A stretch of DNA of 10,681 bases. Source: an uncultured Thalassolituus sp. (GTDB lineage: Bacteria; Pseudomonadota; Gammaproteobacteria; Pseudomonadales; Oceanobacteraceae). Of the stretch, positions 6,481-10,681 are shown piece by piece. Both the position numbers and the translations under genes were made by a program. The DNA is taken from NCBI GenBank assembly GCA_913054055.1, contig CAJXIT010000098.1:1-10681 (forward strand), read 5' to 3'. The notes under the pieces were generated by a model, which saw nothing but the letters and a program-made list of their open reading frames with translations, did not search any database and was not told the origin of the DNA. Positions within the stretch are counted from its first letter, which is position 1. Each line of letters begins with the position of its first letter.

Positions 6481-7926
6481 ATGAAGTTTGTTATAAAATT
6501 ATTCCCTGAAATAACCATTAAGTCGCGCCCAGTACGCAAGCAGTTTATTAACCAGCTTAAGCGAAATATTAAGCAAACGCTTGCATATAATGAAATTGAT
6601 TCAGGTGTTCAGGGAAGCTGGGATAACATCGAAGTTAATATTAAAAGTGAAGTTGAGGAACTTCAGGTTAGAGATATTTTAACGCGCATTACAGGGATAC
6701 ATTCAGTTCTTACCGTTAAAGAATTTAACTTTGAAACCTTTGATGACATTCTTGAGGTGGCTAAAGGTGTTTTCGCTAACGCCATTAAAGATAAAACCTT
6801 TTGTGTACGCGTAAAACGTAGCGGAACGCATGACTTCAAATCAACAGATGTGGAGCGTTACATTGGTGGGGGCTTGCTTCAACATTGCGAACCAAAATCT
6901 GTTGACCTGTACAACCCGGAAGTCACAGTGAAAATGGAAATCCGCAAGCAGCGCTTGTTAACCATTTCATCAATCGACAAAGGTCTAGGCGGTTACCCTT
7001 TGGGTAGTCAAGACTCTGTACTATCATTAGTTTCCGGAGGCTTTGACTCTAACGTAGCAAGTTATTTATTAAATAAGCGTGGACTACAAACGCATTTTTT
7101 GTTTTTTAATTTAGGCGGTTCTGCTCATGAGATTGGGGTTAAGCAAGTTGCCCACTATCTTTGGGAGAAATACAGTGCCTCCCACGGAGTAAAATTTGTG
7201 ACCGTTCCCTTCGAAGGCGTTGTTTCTGAAATTTTATCCCAAGTCGACAATTCACAAATGGGTGTAATCCTTAAGCGCATGATGCTTCGTGCAGCAACAA
7301 AAGTTGCGGAAGATCTTGGCATAGAAGCACTTGTCACGGGCGAAAGTATTGCACAGGTTTCCAGTCAAACACTGCGTAACCTAACCGTCATTGACTCCGT
7401 TACCGATATGCTAGTATTACGCCCATTAATCAGCATGGACAAGCCTGAAATCATTAATATTTCTCGTGAAATTGGGACGTACGATTTTGCTGCAAGCATG
7501 CCTGAGTACTGTGGTGTTATTTCTGTTAAGCCGACAACAAGAGCCAAGCCGGAAAAAATTGAACGCGAAGAAACTCGCTTTGATTTCTCTGTACTGGATC
7601 AGGCAATTTCTGATGCTCGCATCGAAAAAATAAAAAATGTATTGGCAAACTCAAGGGGCGTAACTGAAATAGAACTCGTTCAAATTCCTGCAACCCAAGA
7701 TTTAATTGTAGACATTAGGCACCCGCAAGAAGAAGAACTGGCACCACTGCATTTAACTAACAATGAGATTGTCAAAATTCCTTTTTACGAGTTGAACGCT
7801 AAATTAGATACCCTGCCAAAAGATCGTAATATCCTATTGTATTGCAAAAAGGGAACTATGAGCCAGCTGCATGCGGAGCATCTAATACAAGAAGGATTTG
7901 AGTTGGCTAAAGTATTTAAACCTTAA
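6481..7926 (+). CDS. thiI: tRNA uridine 4-sulfurtransferase ThiI, long form with rhodanese domain
   Basis: ThiI transfers sulfur to U8 of tRNA, making 4-thiouridine, and in enterobacteria also supplies sulfur for the thiazole of thiamine. The 481-residue protein has all parts: an N-terminal ferredoxin-like and THUMP region (about 1-165), a PP-loop ATP pyrophosphatase motif SGGFDS (185-190), MPEYCGVISVKP with Cys344 (position of E. coli Cys344), and a C-terminal rhodanese domain with Cys455 in LLYCKKGTMSQL (E. coli Cys456 carries the persulfide). The persulfide donor is normally IscS, not in this window. An AAGG element lies about 6 bases upstream of the ATG. It is the last gene of the pyrC-recombinase-thiI run and converges with the next gene. 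Confidence 0.97.
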   Translation: MKFVIKLFPEITIKSRPVRKQFINQLKRNIKQTLAYNEIDSGVQGSWDNIEVNIKSEVEELQVRDILTRITGIHSVLTVKEFNFETFDDILEVAKGVFANAIKDKTFCVRVKRSGTHDFKSTDVERYIGGGLLQHCEPKSVDLYNPEVTVKMEIRKQRLLTISSIDKGLGGYPLGSQDSVLSLVSGGFDSNVASYLLNKRGLQTHFLFFNLGGSAHEIGVKQVAHYLWEKYSASHGVKFVTVPFEGVVSEILSQVDNSQMGVILKRMMLRAATKVAEDLGIEALVTGESIAQVSSQTLRNLTVIDSVTDMLVLRPLISMDKPEIINISREIGTYDFAASMPEYCGVISVKPTTRAKPEKIEREETRFDFSVLDQAISDARIEKIKNVLANSRGVTEIELVQIPATQDLIVDIRHPQEEELAPLHLTNNEIVKIPFYELNAKLDTLPKDRNILLYCKKGTMSQLHAEHLIQEGFELAKVFKP

Positions 7927-7968
7927 CCAATTTTGAATGTAATTAGAGTTCAGGGTCGGTATGCATAC

Positions 7969-8805
7969 TCAGCTGGCAAGGGCTGGCAAAATAAAGCCCC
8001 AGCCAAGATATACCGCCCCCTCTAAAGCTGCCCTGCCTTTTTCTGCAGTCTTATCATTTGGCATAATAAAACGTATACATAGCTCTGAAAGCGCCAAATA
8101 GGCCAACAAGAAAACGATTGAGCTAAACAGCCAAGCCACTACCGCTAGCTCTAGTTGGTATTCAATGGCTGAAGCAAAATGCGCGCTACCACTTATTGCT
8201 AGAGCGGCACCAATATGCTGAAAAGCAGCCTTAAGGACAACACTGTGCTGTTTTTTCTCAATAGCGTTAAGTAGCCCTCCTCCTGTCCACATAAGCCTTA
8301 GTCGTGTTTCTAGCGCTAATAAAAATTGTGAAATAGCAAACCCAAATAGCAAGGCGATCAATCCTAGGTTGGCGTCCTGGGAGGCCCAACTCATTGACGA
8401 GCGAATAACGATCGCGGTGCCTATTAAATGTGCGCCGGTAATCAATGCGGCAGAAATATTTCCTTGCTGGGTTGCATAGCTTAAGTTGAGCGCCGGCAAT
8501 ACCATTTTATCCTGCATCCAAGCGCCGAGCCTCAAAAGCGCAATTGCCAGCAATCCATAGCTCAAAACCAGTAAAAGCTCGTCAAGCAAAGTCAGACTGA
8601 AAGAACCAGAAGTGACACCGGTAAGAGCAACCATTAATGCGATCACCGCAGAAGCCGTTTCAATATTACTGGCTTCTGACTGGAAATTGATCGGTTTAAC
8701 CATGTAGCGACTCAGCCACCTCATAGCGGCAACCAAACTAAATATTGCAACAAGGTCTACCAGGATAAACCCTGCGTAAGATGGGTCTGCAGACAACCAT
8801 TCCAT
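7969..8805 (-). CDS. Eight-segment inner-membrane protein, probable tandem DUF350 (UPF0719/YjfL-like)
   Basis: This 278-residue protein is strongly hydrophobic, with about eight membrane segments (near 11-31, 50-68, 78-97, 117-136, 147-165, 188-208, 219-241 and 258-276). It appears internally duplicated: GNISAALITGAHLIGTAIVI (115-134) resembles EKGRAALEGAVYLGWGFI (255-272), both just after a short loop that follows a VLP or IMP motif. This fits two copies of the four-helix DUF350 unit, whose motif is a small-residue helix of the form N.A.A...G...G..I. The function of DUF350 is not established. An AAAGG ribosome site lies about 10 bases upstream of the ATG at 8805. It is divergent from xthA (70-base gap) and convergent with thiI (42-base gap). 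The family call is from memory of the motif; membrane topology is firmer. Confidence 0.65.
   Translation of the reverse strand: MEWLSADPSYAGFILVDLVAIFSLVAAMRWLSRYMVKPINFQSEASNIETASAVIALMVALTGVTSGSFSLTLLDELLLVLSYGLLAIALLRLGAWMQDKMVLPALNLSYATQQGNISAALITGAHLIGTAIVIRSSMSWASQDANLGLIALLFGFAISQFLLALETRLRLMWTGGGLLNAIEKKQHSVVLKAAFQHIGAALAISGSAHFASAIEYQLELAVVAWLFSSIVFLLAYLALSELCIRFIMPNDKTAEKGRAALEGAVYLGWGFILPALAS
7981..8004. repeat. Inverted repeat inside the 3' end of the membrane-protein gene
   Basis: GGCTGG (7981-7986) and CCAGCC (7999-8004) pair perfectly with a 12-base loop; GGGCT (7980-7984) with AGCCC (7995-7999) is an alternative. There is no T-run after it on either strand. It could act as a weak terminator for thiI read-through, or simply reflect codon content. 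Confidence 0.2.
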
Positions 8806-8835
8806 AAAAAACTAACCTTTCTAAACGTTACTGCA

Positions 8836-8841
8836 TATAAT
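8836..8841 (+). promoter_or_regulatory. Perfect -10 box (TATAAT) upstream of xthA
   Basis: TATAAT at 8836-8841 matches the sigma-70 consensus exactly. Transcription would begin near 8848, about 28 bases before the xthA ATG. The -35 region (around 8813-8818, TAACCT) is poor, so activity may be modest or helped by another factor. The intergenic space is only 70 bases and must also hold the divergent promoter. Confidence 0.45.
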
Positions 8842-8875
8842 GCCCACATTAAGCAAAAAGTCACGGATTCTGCCA

Positions 8876-9688
8876 ATGAAAATAGTCTCGTTTAATGTAA
8901 ATGGTGTAAGGGCCAGACCTCACCAACTTGAAGCCATCAAACGCTCTGGCGCCAGTATCGTAGGGCTGCAAGAAGTAAAGGCCACACCAGATCAGTTCCC
9001 TTATGAGGAGACAGATAAACTAGATTACCAAGCAGAGGTACACAGCCAAAAAGCCCATTACGGTGTGGCAACACTCTCAAGTTTGCCAGCCATTGCAGTG
9101 CAAAAAGGCTATCCAACAGATGATGAAGAGTCGCAAAAAAGATTCATACACACCAGTTATGATTTTGCTGAAGGTGAAACGCTTCATGTACTGAACGGCT
9201 ACTTTCCTCAAGGGGAAAACATCGAGCACGAAACAAAATTTCCTGCTAAAGAAAAGTACTACAAAGACCTTACTCAGTATCTAAAAGACAATTTCACCCC
9301 TAACGATAATGTCATTGTAATGGGCGATCTAAACGTGGCTCCACTAGATTTAGACATTGGCATAGGGGAGCCCAATCGTAAGAGATGGCTAAAAACCGGT
9401 AAGTGTGCCTTTCAGCCGATCGAAAGAAACTGGGTTGAAGAGCTTATGAACTGGGGATTAACTGATAGCTACAGAATGCTTAACCCTGAAGTAGACAACC
9501 GTTTTAGCTGGTTTGATTATCGCAGTAAAGGTTTTGATGATGAACCGAAAAGAGGTCTAAGAATCGACATGATATTGATCACTAAACCTCTTACGGAGCG
9601 CCTAATTAATGCGGGTATCGATTACGAAATAAGAGGTATGGAAAAGCCCAGTGATCACGCTCCGATCTTTATTGAGCTAGATCTATAA
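8876..9688 (+). CDS. xthA: Exodeoxyribonuclease III (AP endonuclease XthA)
   Basis: XthA cleaves 5' of abasic sites in DNA and has 3'-5' exonuclease and 3'-phosphatase activity in base-excision repair. The 270-residue product is colinear with the E. coli enzyme (268). Motifs of the Mg-dependent EEP superfamily are all present: FNVNGVRAR, LQEVKA with the metal-binding Glu, NGYFPQG with the active-site Tyr, GDLNVAPLDLDIG, NRKRWLKTGKC, RFSWFDYRSKGFDD, GLRIDMIL and the terminal SDHAP catalytic Asp-His. I chose ATG 8876 over an in-frame ATG at 8840: the latter overlaps the TATAAT box, would add 12 residues relatives lack, and MKIVSFNVNG matches the family start. It ends 8 bases from the convergent TPR gene. 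Confidence 0.96.
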   Translation: MKIVSFNVNGVRARPHQLEAIKRSGASIVGLQEVKATPDQFPYEETDKLDYQAEVHSQKAHYGVATLSSLPAIAVQKGYPTDDEESQKRFIHTSYDFAEGETLHVLNGYFPQGENIEHETKFPAKEKYYKDLTQYLKDNFTPNDNVIVMGDLNVAPLDLDIGIGEPNRKRWLKTGKCAFQPIERNWVEELMNWGLTDSYRMLNPEVDNRFSWFDYRSKGFDDEPKRGLRIDMILITKPLTERLINAGIDYEIRGMEKPSDHAPIFIELDL

Positions 9689-9696
9689 ATTTAAGC

Positions 9697-10681
9697 TTAT
9701 CCTTCCATTTGTTTAATATAACTCATCCAGCTTTTTGCTTGACTGGATGAGTCTTTCAAACCAGAAGCCTTTCCTAATGCAATCAAGGCTTTTTCCGTAT
9801 TACCATTGCGATACAGGCTCACACCTTCCATTAACAAAACAGACCCTTTTTGTTTTTCAGTAAACGCCTTTGAAATAGGGAGCTTAACCAAGGACTCGCT
9901 AACCTGTAATGCTTGATTCCACTCCTCCCCTTCCATTAAATAATTAACAAGCAAAATGCCGTCTTTTGGTTCTTTGTACTCTTTATAAAGGTAACTTAGT
10001 TCATTGGTGGCTTTTGATATCTCTTTAGATTGCAACCAAGCTTGCATTAGAAGTCGTGTAATCTTTTCAGTGCGCTTAAGCAAACCATTCTCAAGCGCTT
10101 TATTTAAGGTGATTGCGACTTCATACGGCGCCCCAGAAGATGCCATGAGTACGCCTAAATTAAAAAACTGTGCTTCTTTTGATAAATAACCCTGACGATG
10201 ACTTAGGCTACTTATAATTGCCGCCTGCTCATAATCTTCCTGGGTTTGGTGTAAGCCTACTTTCTGGTTCCAATAATCTGCTTTCTCAGGAAAGTTATAG
10301 ACTAGCTGATCGGTATAAAAAATCGATTTTTTAAGATCGCCCAATTTATAGCTGGCCGCAAAGGCATTGGCCAGCCAAGATTCATTAGGTTTTTTGGATA
10401 TTTTGCAAGCACGTTCAATTAAGGGGAGTCCTTGCTTAAAATTTTCTATACTAAAATAACTCATGGCCAATAACGCCAATACATTAGCAGATACGTCCTG
10501 CTTAGAGTTTTCAACAAAGTCTTTTAAAATAAGAATGCTGTTATGAAATTCTCCTTGAGAAAAATACATGTAAGCTAGGCTTGTACCAAGCTGGGCCTTT
10601 GTTGAGTCATCCAACCCCTTCAAAGCAAAAGCTGTTTTTAAACTAGCAATGGCGGCGCCCGCATCTCCTTGAATATCATAC
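9697..10681 (-). CDS. TPR-repeat protein, likely component of a TonB/ExbB/ExbD system (5' end outside the window)
   Basis: The frame stays open to the window edge on the - strand, so at least 327 C-terminal residues are visible and the true start lies outside. A TTG at 10621-10623 is not a likely start because coding continues upstream (DIQGDAGAAIASLKTAF). The sequence is helical with degenerate tetratricopeptide repeats, for example YMYFSQGEFHNSILILKDF, AASYKLGDLKKSIFYTDQLV and VSLYRNGNTEKALIALGKA. The path YWNQKVGLHQTQEDYEQA, then QFFNLGVLMASSGAPYEVA, then an AKSWMSYIKQ end resembles the TPR proteins encoded after TonB and ExbBD in marine gammaproteobacteria (from memory). They are thought to assist TonB-dependent uptake. 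No tonB or exb gene is in view to confirm this. Confidence 0.65.
   Translation of the reverse strand, partial: YDIQGDAGAAIASLKTAFALKGLDDSTKAQLGTSLAYMYFSQGEFHNSILILKDFVENSKQDVSANVLALLAMSYFSIENFKQGLPLIERACKISKKPNESWLANAFAASYKLGDLKKSIFYTDQLVYNFPEKADYWNQKVGLHQTQEDYEQAAIISSLSHRQGYLSKEAQFFNLGVLMASSGAPYEVAITLNKALENGLLKRTEKITRLLMQAWLQSKEISKATNELSYLYKEYKEPKDGILLVNYLMEGEEWNQALQVSESLVKLPISKAFTEKQKGSVLLMEGVSLYRNGNTEKALIALGKASGLKDSSSQAKSWMSYIKQMEG
9721..9752. terminator. Perfect hairpin downstream of xthA, inside the TPR gene, possible terminator
   Basis: ACTCATCCAG (9721-9730) and CTGGATGAGT (9743-9752) form a perfect 10-bp stem with a 12-base loop, 33 bases after the xthA stop and within the last codons of the convergent TPR gene. 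On the + strand only CTTTC follows, so it is not a classic intrinsic terminator. It could stop or protect xthA mRNA. Confidence 0.35.

Noticed and set aside
7927..7968. Small RNA or gene between thiI and the membrane-protein gene
   Set aside because: Only 42 bases, with no hairpin, promoter or coding signal that I can see.

Overview
The window looks like chromosomal DNA of an AT-rich gammaproteobacterium, probably marine. PyrC is of the homodimeric E. coli type, ThiI is the long form with a C-terminal rhodanese domain, XthA matches the E. coli enzyme almost motif for motif, and there is a gspJ-K-L-M type II secretion block and a TonB-type TPR protein. I cannot name a genus. No rRNA, tRNA, CRISPR array or insertion sequence is visible.

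Layout. (1) Positions 1-3135, + strand: the end of a type II secretion operon, with the C-terminal part of gspJ, then gspK, gspL and gspM. The genes overlap by 4-17 bases and no gspN follows. (2) 3165-4016, - strand: a CheW-like protein whose fold is split by a zinc-binding CZB domain. Its 3' end meets gspM convergently, with a hairpin over the junction. (3) 4017-4192: a divergent regulatory region with a perfect 10+4+10 palindrome lying between two promoter-like sequences. (4) 4193-7926, + strand: pyrC, a tyrosine recombinase and thiI, spaced by 3 and 14 bases as in an operon. (5) 7969-8805, - strand: an eight-segment membrane protein, probably a tandem DUF350 protein. (6) 8876-9688, + strand: xthA, with a TATAAT box just upstream. 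(7) 9697 to the window end, - strand: a TPR protein resembling those encoded with TonB/ExbB/ExbD systems, cut by the window edge.

Functionally this is a mosaic. GspJ and GspK belong to the pseudopilus tip and GspL and GspM to the inner-membrane platform of the secretion machine. PyrC (pyrimidine synthesis), ThiI (tRNA thiolation and thiamine) and XthA (DNA repair) are housekeeping enzymes. The least ordinary items are the CheW protein split by CZB, which lacks the conserved CheA-contact arginine, the shared palindrome upstream of it and pyrC, and the complete orphan recombinase lodged between two core metabolic genes. I see no clear multi-gene undescribed system.
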